A stretch of DNA of 36,964 nucleotides from an uncultured Desulfotomaculum sp. (GCA_946411205.1 CAMKDG010000023.1:1-36964); one strand, 5' to 3'; positions 1 through 7,725 are shown, numbered from the stretch's first letter. The notes: a model not told the origin generated them from the letters alone. A program made the numbers and translations.

Positions 1-12
1 AAAAAAAATGTA

Positions 13-77
13 ATTTTAGGAATAGAATTTATCATTGTTACCTTTGCATAATGATACAAAATTAATTGTCCTAAAAT
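13..77. repeat. Nested inverted repeat at the left edge
   Basis: The arms ATTTTAGGA (13-21) and TCCTAAAAT (69-77) are perfect inverted repeats. A shorter pair, ATCATT and AATGAT, lies inside them. The region is AT-rich and non-coding. It could be an operator or a cruciform; there is no T-run, so it does not look like a terminator. I see nothing else in positions 1-146. Confidence 0.35.
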
Positions 78-177
78 CCCTTACAAAAAAATATAAGATT
101 CACATTTCCTATCACCATTTTGAAAATCCAAATCAAAACGCCGCGTGTAAAAAAAAGGGGGTGATACATACATTGTT

Positions 178-474
178 TTGAATAGTCGCCTATTATCAGA
201 TCCCATACTGTATCGTTGTGTTCTTGCAGAAGAAATTGGCCATCATTTAGTGGGAATATACTCTAACTTATTAAATAGCCACCAATCTGCCAGGGGCCAG
301 ACCCAAATGGCTATTGATGAGATGAAAGGCCAAATATGGGCCGTCAATTTCCTAGTGCCGAAGAATGAATTTTTTGAAGCTTTAAAAACTCTGGCCAATC
401 CTTCGGTCGAAGAATTGGCACAGTATTTTCAGGTGACTATTAATTTTATCTTAATTCGATGTCAGCTCAGGTAA
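178..474 (+). pseudogene. ImmA/IrrE-type metallopeptidase, N-terminally truncated (copy A)
   Basis: The translation contains L-A-E-E-I-G-H-H, which matches the zinc-binding helix of phage/ICE ImmA-like (DUF955) proteins of the AEELGHH subtype. It also has the family's C-terminal pattern: a central helix with NFLVP, then S-V-E-E-L-A-Q-Y-F-Q-V-T. The family normally has 40-60 more residues before the zinc helix. Here only D-T-Y-I-V-L precedes the first usable TTG before an in-frame stop, so the gene is probably truncated. ImmA proteins usually cleave a cognate XRE repressor encoded just upstream, but none is visible. A more decayed copy lies at 9526-9810. A palindrome and a lipoprotein gene follow. 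The family call is fairly sure; whether the fragment is expressed is unknown. Confidence 0.6.
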
Positions 475-485
475 AAAGATACTTC

Positions 486-501
486 GTTCACTCGGGTGAA
501 C
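486..501. promoter_or_regulatory. Palindrome copy 1, upstream of the lipoprotein fusion gene
   Basis: GTTCACTCGGGTGAAC is palindromic except for the centre and lies 16 bp before the ATG at 518. It is one of nine related 16-20 bp palindromes in the window. Its closeness to the start codon suggests a protein-binding operator. There is no T-run, so it is not a terminator. Confidence 0.65.
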
Positions 502-517
502 AATGGAGGCCATCTCA

Positions 518-2332
518 ATGGGTATAAGTAAAAAAAGATTAGTTTCTTTCCTTCTACTATTGTCCCTTTTATTTGTAACAGGCTGCGGTGCTAATATAAC
601 AATGAATACAGAGATTCATCCTGATGGCTCAGGTGTAAGATCTCTATTTATTAATGTACCAGGTAATCATTATGGTGATATTCAAGGTGGCATTTCAAAG
701 CTTGAGGAAACTTTAAAACAAAGTTTGCCACCTGATTTTACTATAACAAAAAGCACTACCCCAAATGACACCACCTTTATTGTTGAGATACCCTTTTCTT
801 CTATTGATGAATTAAAGGAAAAAAGTGCTCTAATTACTGGAAGTCCTGTTCAAATAACATTTAAAAGATTAGGTACTCCCTTTAGCCATAGTTATCAACT
901 TTCAGAATCAGGAAATGTGAAAGAATATTTTAAATGGGCTATTTTAGCCGTACGAAATAATAAGCTAGTTGATGCATCAGAAAATGACCTTATTCAATCC
1001 ATTAAAAACTATGTTGTATTACCCTCTGATCATAGCAAATCTCTTCTAACTAATAATATAAACTGGAGGGCTACCGCTACCAAACATTATTTAGTTAAAA
1101 ATGTTTCCATTGAAACCAGTGTCTTAAAACAACACTATTCTAGAGTTGTAACTATTACGTTGTCTGCAGAAGAGTTTTCTAAATTATCTAAGGATTTGCC
1201 GGGCGAATTTGAATCTTATATAAAAGCTCTATCAAAAGATCTTAACGTTAAAACCACGGGTAGTCAGTTTATTATTGAATTACAGAAGGATACCCCTGAA
1301 GAGATGAAAGCTCTATCGAATTCACTTTTTGGCCCTTGTGATTTTGGTTACACCAAAATTAAAGATTCCTCTAGTCTTAGGCCTCATTACCAGTTCATTG
1401 ATAATTTCAATGCTGTTAGATGGTTAGGGGAGGACCTCCCCTTGGAAGAACCGGTTAATTATAAAGTAATATTTAGTGCTACACCGATAGCTCCTGATGG
1501 AAGCATTTACCCAAAGGGAGATCCCCTACGTAATAAAACACAAACCCAGACTTTTCCAGAAGGAAATGTTCATTATAGTGCTCGATTACAAGAAGTAACA
1601 CCCCTATACTACATAGCCATATCTGGTGTTATTTTATTCTTTCTAAGTGTTGTTACCATCGGCTTCTTTTCCTACCATAAAAAACAATCCCTTATAAATT
1701 CCAAATTTAAATCCTTGTTCACTCGAGTGAACGTTAACTATTTAGATAAAATTAGGAACAATTTTAGCTTGTCAAAAATCAAAAAAATGGGGTGTGCATA
1801 CATGATTACTGATAAATTTTCTGAACAAAATAAAGTTTTTGAAAAACCCGTTTTAGACATACAACGTAACATATTTAAAACTAAACATTCAATTATCCAA
1901 ATTTCTAACATATCACAAATATGGGTTGGTCAAATGCTCAGCAAACCATATTCTATTGGGCCTTTTGTACTAATACTCGCTGGGTTTTTGCTTATATCCC
2001 TTTCATCCTCTAGGATGTTTGGCCTAGCAGTGATCGGCTTAGGTTGTATTGCAATTGGTGGATATTCTATTTATAAAATCTATGAATATAACAAAAAGAA
2101 TCGTTACGCTTTACATATCGAAATGAATTCGGGTGGACGTTATATTGTAACATCTGAAAGTGTTGAATTTCTAAATCAGGCAGCTGTGTTTCTTGCTGAG
2201 ACAATCAACCAATATGGCTTAGAAGAACAAGCCACTAATTACTTTATTGATTTCAGTAAAAATATTATTAAAAATGAAAGCGGTGTTGTAAACACTGGCT
2301 ATGTTGGAGGAGAAATATCCAATGAAAAATAA
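518..2332 (+). CDS. Lipoprotein (LppM-like) fused to a two-TM membrane domain with C-terminal amyloid-like motif
   Basis: I chose the ATG at 518 because GGAGG (505-509) lies 8 nt upstream; an ATG at 503 overlaps that site. A lipoprotein signal ends in the lipobox V-T-G-C. The extracytoplasmic part (about residues 20-360) begins like LppM/DUF3153 proteins (N-x-D-G-S-G pattern) and is followed by a TM helix near 365-390. After a linker comes a second module from M-I-T-D-K (ATG at 1802). It has two adjacent TM helices and a Y-A-L-H-I-E-M segment resembling small DUF6232-type membrane proteins. The last 25 residues carry S-G-V-V-N-T-G-Y-V-G-G, a motif repeated in the next gene, which overlaps this one by 11 nt. 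The linker is encoded by what looks like an old intergenic leader (palindrome plus ribosome site), so the protein is probably a recent fusion. Function unknown; a membrane effector is inference. Confidence 0.7.
   Translation: MGISKKRLVSFLLLLSLLFVTGCGANITMNTEIHPDGSGVRSLFINVPGNHYGDIQGGISKLEETLKQSLPPDFTITKSTTPNDTTFIVEIPFSSIDELKEKSALITGSPVQITFKRLGTPFSHSYQLSESGNVKEYFKWAILAVRNNKLVDASENDLIQSIKNYVVLPSDHSKSLLTNNINWRATATKHYLVKNVSIETSVLKQHYSRVVTITLSAEEFSKLSKDLPGEFESYIKALSKDLNVKTTGSQFIIELQKDTPEEMKALSNSLFGPCDFGYTKIKDSSSLRPHYQFIDNFNAVRWLGEDLPLEEPVNYKVIFSATPIAPDGSIYPKGDPLRNKTQTQTFPEGNVHYSARLQEVTPLYYIAISGVILFFLSVVTIGFFSYHKKQSLINSKFKSLFTRVNVNYLDKIRNNFSLSKIKKMGCAYMITDKFSEQNKVFEKPVLDIQRNIFKTKHSIIQISNISQIWVGQMLSKPYSIGPFVLILAGFLLISLSSSRMFGLAVIGLGCIAIGGYSIYKIYEYNKKNRYALHIEMNSGGRYIVTSESVEFLNQAAVFLAETINQYGLEEQATNYFIDFSKNIIKNESGVVNTGYVGGEISNEK
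1717..1732. promoter_or_regulatory. Palindrome copy 2, inside the fusion gene
   Basis: GTTCACTCGAGTGAAC is a perfect 16-bp palindrome that lies within the reading frame and encodes F-T-R-V-N. It is 69 bp before the internal ATG at 1802, as expected if it was once the operator of a separate downstream gene. Confidence 0.65.
1789..1804 (+). promoter_or_regulatory. Internal ribosome site and start codon of the DUF6232-like module
   Basis: GGGGTG (1789-1794), a 7-nt spacer and the ATG at 1802 form a good translation start inside the longer gene. The preceding TTGTCAAAAA stretch resembles the leader just before the RmuC-family gene (from about 4068). A 176-residue protein could be made from here, either as an internal product or as a relic of the separate gene. 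Confidence 0.5.
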
Positions 2333-2633
2333 CTACATCACCAATACCAGTGGGATTGTCAATACCGGCCATATAGGTGGATCAGTGATTAATATTTCAT
2401 CTGATTCAATTGATTGGATAGGTCTTACCGAAAATCTTAATAAATTTTTAATTGAGTGTGATGACAAGGAACTTCGTAAGGTTGCATCAGAAATGTTAAA
2501 AGATGTAAACAGTAAAAAGGTAGATAATACACAGCAATCTGCAAAAAGATTTGGTGAAAGAGGATTAAATTTAGCAAAACAACTAGGTTTAAATATTTTA
2601 TCTGGATTTATAGTATATGCATTTACTCGCTGA
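2322..2633 (+). CDS. Small membrane protein with N-terminal amyloid-signalling-like motif
   Basis: The gene starts at the ATG at 2322 behind GGAGG (2306-2310) and overlaps the preceding gene's stop by 11 nt, which suggests translational coupling. A start at 2301 is possible. It encodes 103 residues. The N-terminus carries T-S-G-I-V-N-T-G-H-I-G-G-S-V (about residues 9-22), nearly the same as the C-terminus of the upstream protein. The middle is a charged helical region and the last ~18 residues look like one TM helix. Of nine identical residues in the shared motif core, six use different synonymous codons. That points to selection on the peptide and against a recent DNA duplication. The arrangement recalls bacterial amyloid signalling motif (BASS/RHIM-like) gene pairs. 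Function is inferred only. Confidence 0.65.
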   Translation: MKNNYITNTSGIVNTGHIGGSVINISSDSIDWIGLTENLNKFLIECDDKELRKVASEMLKDVNSKKVDNTQQSAKRFGERGLNLAKQLGLNILSGFIVYAFTR

Positions 2634-2730
2634 ACTCATAACCTCTTTAACCACAACAACTAACCAATTAGTATGTATCCCTAAAATTCGCTGCCTGTGA
2701 GGTTAGCCAGAAAACCATACAGTTTTAAAA

Positions 2731-2746
2731 ATTCACCCAAGTGAAC
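2731..2746. promoter_or_regulatory. Palindrome copy 3 (diverged)
   Basis: ATTCACCCAAGTGAAC keeps both half sites (TTCAC and GTGAA) with altered centre and ends. It lies in the gap after the small membrane protein. Confidence 0.5.
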
Positions 2747-2788
2747 GGATATCCAGAAAAAATTAAGAGTTCAAGAATCTTGTCCTAG

Positions 2789-2977
2789 CTTTTTTGGCAG
2801 AAAGGACACTGTTCTGACAGCTGCCGAGGTAACCACTTCGTCTATGTACCAATCCCAGAAGAGGCGGGGATATTGAACCGGTGGTTTTTAAATTACTCCA
2901 TAGCCAGTTTAAATAAAAAGTTCACTCGGGTGAACATCACAAACAGAGATGATTTAGTTGTGCTATTAAAAAATTGA
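2789..2977 (+). pseudogene. C-terminal remnant of an unidentified gene
   Basis: After a TAG stop at 2786 a frame stays open for 62 codons to TGA (2975-2977). It reads like real protein (Y-V-P-I-P-E-E-A-G, then N-R-W-F-L-N-Y-S-I-A-S-L-N-K-K-F-T-R-V-N) but has no start codon or ribosome site. Palindrome copy 4 falls inside and supplies F-T-R-V-N. A related tail sequence is found at 3957-4076. I do not recognise the family. The rest of 2634-3017 holds only palindrome copies 3 and 4. Confidence 0.4.
2920..2935. promoter_or_regulatory. Palindrome copy 4, upstream of the gene at 3018
   Basis: GTTCACTCGGGTGAAC is identical to copy 1 and lies 82 bp before the ATG at 3018. The flanks (AAATAAAAA before, ATCACA after, then GATTTAGTT) are shared with copy 5. 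Confidence 0.65.
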
Positions 2978-3017
2978 TCTTAACCTAACATGGATTAAAT
3001 CAGAAAGGGTGACATAT

Positions 3018-3947
3018 ATGGCTATCAAGAAAAAAGGTCATCTTTTAGAGGCAAGTTACACTGAAGAGGCAGTTGCTATTGCGCTTAGTACCTTTTTTGC
3101 TGTTGCAAGTTATCCTAACCGTGGGTTAACAATTGAGCCTTTTTCAGGGGGAAAGGAACGATGGCTTGGCGCAGATGCTAGAATCTTTGATCACATCAGT
3201 GGATTTAAACCGTTTTATATGCAGTTTAAGAAACCATCAGCGTATCCAGACTATAGTACATCGCGAATTATTAAGAATCGTAAATCCTTATTGTTAGAAA
3301 CAAGTCCTAACTCTTTATTCTTTAACTTACGGGAAAAAGGGAAGGCCCATGTAAACTACCAACATAATATTCTTTATAAATTACGTAATCGTTTAAAGAA
3401 ATACACCAAAAGTGATGCAGCCTACGTATGTCCGTTGTTTTTAGAACACTCGGCATATCTATTCCATCTTCATGCCGCTGCTCTTAGGTGGAGTCCTTTT
3501 GAGAGATATCCTTGGGGTAACCGGAGAGTAACTATAGAAGGTTCTGGAACAAAGTCTACATTTGCGGATATTCCTTTTCTTGCGGAGCATGTTTGTATTC
3601 CACCACATACTTCAGTTACCACTGCAAAACACAGCTATAGTTTTACGGAAAGCGGAAAAGATTTGTGCTTTCACTCGCCGGAATCGATTTCAGAAGGGAT
3701 AGTCAACTTCGGTGTATGGTTTGATTCATTAACAGACGATATTTTTTCAAGTGATTATCTTGTTAATGTCCAGCAATCTAAAGATAAATTGAAGCGGCTT
3801 ATTACTGGTGATGAGCAAAATGATGCACTCCCATATCCTGATGGGTTATTGGAAATCGAAGATGGAATGGTAGCATGGTCTGAATGGGGTAAATATCTAA
3901 GAGAAATCTATTCTATTCATCAGTATTTCCTTGTAGTCTGGAAATAA
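3018..3947 (+). CDS. Uncharacterised protein, possible PD-(D/E)XK-type nuclease
   Basis: The start is the ATG at 3018, with AAAGGGTG (3004-3011) seven nt upstream; a GTG at 3009 overlaps that site and is less likely. The protein has 309 residues with no TM or signal peptide. I do not recognise the family. One segment fits a restriction-endonuclease-like core: E40 in T-I-E-P-F, D53 in L-G-A-D-A-R-I and Q69-x-K71 in Y-M-Q-F-K-K-P, i.e. the E-D-QxK variant. The neighbours (amyloid-motif pair, RmuC, OLD nuclease) make a defence role plausible. The nuclease idea rests on spacing of a few residues and needs structure prediction. Palindrome copy 4 lies upstream. Confidence 0.6.
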   Translation: MAIKKKGHLLEASYTEEAVAIALSTFFAVASYPNRGLTIEPFSGGKERWLGADARIFDHISGFKPFYMQFKKPSAYPDYSTSRIIKNRKSLLLETSPNSLFFNLREKGKAHVNYQHNILYKLRNRLKKYTKSDAAYVCPLFLEHSAYLFHLHAAALRWSPFERYPWGNRRVTIEGSGTKSTFADIPFLAEHVCIPPHTSVTTAKHSYSFTESGKDLCFHSPESISEGIVNFGVWFDSLTDDIFSSDYLVNVQQSKDKLKRLITGDEQNDALPYPDGLLEIEDGMVAWSEWGKYLREIYSIHQYFLVVWK

Positions 3948-3956
3948 GACTAACTA

Positions 3957-4076
3957 TTGAATTCATTACATTCTGTAGCTAGCTCAAATAAAAAGTTCAC
4001 TCGAGTGAACATCACAATTATAGGTGATTTAGTTATGTTATTAAAGAAATTGACCTTACTTACCACGATTGTCAAA
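3957..4076 (+). repeat. Decayed module remnant with lipoprotein leader
   Basis: This gap before the RmuC-family gene is built of pieces seen elsewhere. ACTATTGAATTCATTA matches the sequence after the ImmA copy B near 9810-9832. The palindrome block matches 2911-2960. ATGTTATTAAAGAAATTGAC (from about 4035) matches the start of the broken lipoprotein at 9837. The intact-looking AGGTGATTTAGTTATG here would have been that lipoprotein's ribosome site. The frame runs open as S-S-N-K-K-F-T-R-V-N-I-T but encodes no recognisable domain. Confidence 0.5.
3995..4010. promoter_or_regulatory. Palindrome copy 5, upstream of the RmuC-family gene
   Basis: GTTCACTCGAGTGAAC is a perfect palindrome 85 bp before the ATG at 4096. 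Confidence 0.65.
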
Positions 4077-4095
4077 AAAAATGAGGTGCTAAATA

Positions 4096-5562
4096 ATGAT
4101 GGAACTTTCAAATACTTATCTCCCATTAATACTGGGACTTGCTATTGGGATTCTTGCATCATGGTTTGCTTTCCGGTCCAAGATTCAATACGTTAGCGAG
4201 TTAAAAACTTCTGTCCAAGAGGCCGGAGTAGAAATCGCAAAGCTCCGGGAAGAGAATAAAACAGAAGCCGAGAAGAGATCAGCTGCCGAAGAAAAAAGCA
4301 AGAGAATACCGGAACTGGAGTTGGAATTGAACTCTAAAGAAAAACACACCGCCGAGCTTCAGAATAAAATTGTGGACCTTAGCTCTCAGATTTCAAAGCT
4401 AGATATTCTTCTAAAAGAAGAGAAAAAAGCAACGGAAGACAAGCTTAATCTTCTTAATAAGGCGGAACAAGCTTTTACGGATACATTTAAGGTGTTATCT
4501 TCTGAAGCTTTAAAGGGCAATAACCAACAGTTTATGCAAATAGCCAAAAACGCTCTTGAGAGTTTTCATATAAATGCCAAGGGAGATCTAGACCTAAGGC
4601 AAAAATCTATTAATGATCTTGTGAAACCCCTAAAGGACTCACTCGAAAAGGTAGACAGCAAACTACAAGAACTTGAAATTACGCGAACTAAAGCCTACAG
4701 CAATCTGGATCACCAATTAAAGGCGTTGGCCACTACCCAAGCACACCTCGATATTCAGACATCAAATCTCGTTAAAGCACTTAGTACCCCTACGGTACGC
4801 GGACGTTGGGGGGAAATTCAGTTAAAAAGAGTCGTTGAAATATGTGGTATGGTGGAAAAATGTGACTTTGTCGTTCAGGAATCAATCCATACCGAATCTG
4901 GACGCCTGCGCCCAGATATGGTTATTAAGTTACCAAACAATAAAGAAATTGTGGTTGATTCTAAGGTACCCCTAAAAGCATACCTGGAAGCAATAGAAGC
5001 ATCCGACGATAGCGTTAAGCAAGAGAGACTCAAGGAACATGCAAAGCAAGTTCGAACACATCTTAGTCAGTTAGGGAACAAAGCATATTGGAATCAGTTT
5101 AAACACACGCCAGAATTTGTTGTATTGTTTCTACCAGGTGAATCTTTTTTTAGCTCCGCACTTGAACAAGACCCCAATTTAATCGAGTTTGGTGTTAATC
5201 AGAATGTTATTTTGGCCACTCCCACCACTCTAATTAGTTTGTTAAGAGCTGTGGCAATCGGCTGGCGAGAAAATACAATTGCCGCAAATACTCAGCAAAT
5301 AAGGGATTTGGGCCAAGAACTATATAAACGTATGTCTCTTTTTGTTACCTATTTCTCTGAAATTAAAAGACATCTTGATAATACAATTGAAGCCCACAAC
5401 AAAGCCGTTGGATCATTAGAAGGTCGCGTGTTGGTTTCAGTCCGTAGGTTTAAAGAGTTAGGAGCTTCTACCGGTGATGAAATCGGATTGTTAAACAGTA
5501 TTGATAAATCAGCAAGGGTTATCCATGCCCCCGATTTTATTGCAACTTCACTAGATTTATAA
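4096..5562 (+). CDS. rmuC: RmuC-family DNA recombination/nuclease-like protein
   Basis: The protein has 488 residues, close to the ~475 of E. coli RmuC. An N-terminal TM helix (residues 8-26) is followed by a long coiled coil (about 30-210) and the RmuC domain. Its hallmark V-R-G-R-W-G-E lies at 234-240, and a PD-(D/E)XK-like core follows, with R-P-D-M (272-275) and V-V-D-S-K (286-290). RmuC limits DNA inversions in E. coli and is often found near restriction or defence genes; its exact activity is unsettled. GAGGTG (4083-4088) precedes the first of two adjacent ATGs. It sits between the possible nuclease at 3018 and the OLD gene, each with its own palindrome. The family call is firm; a chromosomal housekeeping role seems less likely than a defence role here. 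Confidence 0.88.
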   Translation: MMELSNTYLPLILGLAIGILASWFAFRSKIQYVSELKTSVQEAGVEIAKLREENKTEAEKRSAAEEKSKRIPELELELNSKEKHTAELQNKIVDLSSQISKLDILLKEEKKATEDKLNLLNKAEQAFTDTFKVLSSEALKGNNQQFMQIAKNALESFHINAKGDLDLRQKSINDLVKPLKDSLEKVDSKLQELEITRTKAYSNLDHQLKALATTQAHLDIQTSNLVKALSTPTVRGRWGEIQLKRVVEICGMVEKCDFVVQESIHTESGRLRPDMVIKLPNNKEIVVDSKVPLKAYLEAIEASDDSVKQERLKEHAKQVRTHLSQLGNKAYWNQFKHTPEFVVLFLPGESFFSSALEQDPNLIEFGVNQNVILATPTTLISLLRAVAIGWRENTIAANTQQIRDLGQELYKRMSLFVTYFSEIKRHLDNTIEAHNKAVGSLEGRVLVSVRRFKELGASTGDEIGLLNSIDKSARVIHAPDFIATSLDL

Positions 5563-5575
5563 ATATATCCATAGT

Positions 5576-5595
5576 CTTTTCACTTAAGTGAAAAG
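5576..5595. promoter_or_regulatory. Palindrome copy 6, upstream of the OLD-family gene
   Basis: CTTTTCACTTAAGTGAAAAG is a perfect 20-bp palindrome with the same TTCACT/AGTGAA half sites as the others. It lies 23 bp before the ATG at 5619 and just upstream of the ribosome site. Confidence 0.65.
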
Positions 5596-5618
5596 AAAAA
5601 AGTAAAGGAGTTAGTACT

Positions 5619-7463
5619 ATGAAATTAAAGGCAGTTATCCTGGAGAACTTCAGATCATACAAAAACAAAATCAGGGTTGAAATTGGGGACTTAACTGCTC
5701 TGGTTGGTAAAAATGATATTGGTAAGTCAACTATCCTTGAAGCACTAGAAATATTTTTTAACAATTCTCTGGTTAAGCTGGAAAGTCATGATGCCTGTGT
5801 ATTTAGCGAAAATAAGCTTGTAAAAATTGGGTGTGTTTTTGATAATCTACCAGAACAATTTATTCTAGACACCAGTGCAATTACTAATTTAAATAAGGAG
5901 TATTTGTTAAACGAAGACGGAGACCTGGAAATTTATAAGTATTACGATTGCAGTAATAAAACCCCCAAGGAAAATATTATTGCTTATGCTCTTCATCCGA
6001 CTGAAAGTACGGTAAAAGATTTGCTTATTTTGAAGAATGGAGATCTGAAAAAGAAATTACGAGATTTGGGAATTGATCAAGAGACTATCGATTTAAGAGT
6101 AAATAGTGCTATTCGTAAAGCGATTTGGGAGAGTTGTTCTAACTTGAACCTGCAACCAACAGAAATCTTCTTAAATAAGGAAGATGCCAAGGCCATATGG
6201 CAAAGTATTGAAAAACAACTGCCCACCTTTGCACTTTTTCAATCTGATCGTCCAAGTAAAGACGAGGACAGTGAGGTTCAGGACCCAATGAAAATTGCGG
6301 TTTCCGAGGCCATAAAATCAGTTGAATCAGATCTTGAAAGTATAAAAACAATCGTCCAGGACAAGGTTATGGCCGTAGCCAGTAGAACTCTACAAAAATT
6401 GCAGGAGATGGACCATTCGTTAGCCAGTGAGCTTTCCCCAAACTTTAAATCAGAACCTAAATGGGATTCTCTCTTTAAACTTTCTTTAACTGGGGATGAT
6501 CAAATTCCTATTAATAAAAGAGGAAGTGGCGTTCGCCGGCTTATTTTACTCAATTTCTTTAGAGCAGAGGTTGAACGAAAACAACTAGCTTCCAATTCTC
6601 AAAGTGTTATCTACGCCATTGAGGAGCCAGAAACTGCACAGCATCCTAATAATCAAAAGATTCTAATTCAGGCACTAAAAGATTTATCTGAACAGGATGA
6701 TTGCCAAGTCATTATTACCACACACGAACCCGGCATTGCGGGATTATTGCCCGTTGAAAGTTTAAGACATATTATAAAAAAGGATAATAATAATGATGTC
6801 TGTTTTAATCAAAACGAGATTTATGCTGAAATTGCAAATACCCTAGGGGTTTTACCAGATAACCGTGTCCAACTTCTAATTTGTGTTGAAGGCCCCCAGG
6901 ATATTCGTTTTTTTAATCATATTAGTTTAATGTTAAACCGAAGAGATCCCTCTATCCCGGACCTTTCCTCCGATCCTAGAGTTACATTCTTACCTATGGG
7001 GGGAAGCAGTCTAAAAGAATGGGTTCAAAACCACTACCTAAGGCATCTACGTAAACCTGAAGTTCATCTATATGACCGCGATATGGATACACCGCCAAAA
7101 TATCAAACTTACTGTGATAGGGTAAATCAGCGAACAGATGGCTCTTTTGCAAAACTAACAGATAAACGCGAACTAGAAAATTATTTGCATCCAGATGCTA
7201 TCGAGGAAGTGTATGGTTTCAAAATCTCCTTTAGCTCAACTGATGATGTACCGGAAATAGTCGCAAAAACTGTTCATGAAAATGCCTCATCTATTCCTTG
7301 GGATCAAGTGAAGGATGAAAAGAAAAAGTCCAAGCAATCTAGTGCAAAAAAACAACTGAATAATGAAGTGGCTGCCAGAATGACTTACGAGAGACTAAAA
7401 GAAATGGATCCTGCCGGAGAACTCATTGGCTGGCTAAAAACCATTGGTGAAAAATTAGAGTAA
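5619..7463 (+). CDS. OLD-family ATP-dependent nuclease (AAA ATPase plus TOPRIM)
   Basis: The protein has 614 residues. The ABC-type ATPase part has Walker A G-K-N-D-I-G-K-S-T (30-38), a signature-like R-G-S-G-V-R-R-L (301-308), Walker B I-Y-A-I-E-E-P-E (331-338) and the H-loop T-T-H-E (367-370). The C-terminal TOPRIM domain shows C-V-E-G-P-Q-D (E424), D-R-D-M-D (486-490) and E-L-E-N-Y (518-522). OLD proteins are DNA-nicking or degrading enzymes used in phage defence (P2 Old, GajA of Gabija, AriA of PARIS). No UvrD-like GajB, reverse transcriptase or AriB partner is adjacent, so it is either a stand-alone class 1 OLD or works with the RmuC-family gene upstream (56-bp gap). AAAGGAG precedes the ATG. 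Confidence 0.9.
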   Translation: MKLKAVILENFRSYKNKIRVEIGDLTALVGKNDIGKSTILEALEIFFNNSLVKLESHDACVFSENKLVKIGCVFDNLPEQFILDTSAITNLNKEYLLNEDGDLEIYKYYDCSNKTPKENIIAYALHPTESTVKDLLILKNGDLKKKLRDLGIDQETIDLRVNSAIRKAIWESCSNLNLQPTEIFLNKEDAKAIWQSIEKQLPTFALFQSDRPSKDEDSEVQDPMKIAVSEAIKSVESDLESIKTIVQDKVMAVASRTLQKLQEMDHSLASELSPNFKSEPKWDSLFKLSLTGDDQIPINKRGSGVRRLILLNFFRAEVERKQLASNSQSVIYAIEEPETAQHPNNQKILIQALKDLSEQDDCQVIITTHEPGIAGLLPVESLRHIIKKDNNNDVCFNQNEIYAEIANTLGVLPDNRVQLLICVEGPQDIRFFNHISLMLNRRDPSIPDLSSDPRVTFLPMGGSSLKEWVQNHYLRHLRKPEVHLYDRDMDTPPKYQTYCDRVNQRTDGSFAKLTDKRELENYLHPDAIEEVYGFKISFSSTDDVPEIVAKTVHENASSIPWDQVKDEKKKSKQSSAKKQLNNEVAARMTYERLKEMDPAGELIGWLKTIGEKLE

Positions 7464-7480
7464 TAAAAAAGAGACTCGTC

Positions 7481-7496
7481 GTTCACTTAAGTGAAT
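7481..7496. promoter_or_regulatory. Palindrome copy 7, after the OLD-family gene
   Basis: GTTCACTTAAGTGAAT begins 18 bp after the OLD stop codon. No plus-strand gene follows, so it has either lost its target or works at a distance. Confidence 0.55.
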
Positions 7497-7577
7497 TTTA
7501 AGCTTTTATCTTGGGATCCGACTTTATCCCCAACCCCCTATCCTTTTTTACTAAGATTTTATGCTATTGGACAAACA

Positions 7578-7615
7578 AGTTCGTGGGTTCTGGTAAGTAA
7601 AGCAACCCACGAACT
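7578..7615. terminator. Strong hairpin after the OLD-family gene
   Basis: AGTTCGTGGGTT (7578-7589) and AACCCACGAACT (7604-7615) form a perfect 12-bp stem with a 14-nt loop. There is no clear T-run on either strand, so Rho-independent termination of the plus-strand operon is possible but not certain. Confidence 0.45.
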
Positions 7616-7629
7616 AACTCCCGGTAAAG

Positions 7630-7647
7630 AAAAAAGCCCTAAAGGGC
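7630..7647 (-). terminator. Rho-independent terminator for the tail-fibre-like gene
   Basis: On the minus strand GCCC-TTTA-GGGC is followed directly by TTTTTT. It lies about 150 bp past the end of the minus-strand tail-fibre-like frame. Confidence 0.6.
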
Positions 7648-7698
7648 CAACCTACTAACCTACCTAAAGTACCATTATCAATTATCTTTCTTAATAAG

Positions 7699-7725
7699 CA
7701 GAATAAACAGAATAAACAGAAAATA
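7699..7725 (+). repeat. Short tandem repeat
   Basis: CAGAATAAA occurs twice in tandem, followed by a diverged third copy (CAGAAAATA). It is non-coding and may be trivial. Confidence 0.5.

Noticed and set aside
3957..4196. Plus-strand 79-codon frame before the RmuC-family gene
   Set aside because: It is assembled from repeat fragments and overlaps the real RmuC start in another frame.
486..7496. CRISPR array
   Set aside because: The palindromes are separated by whole genes with no regular spacing and no cas genes.
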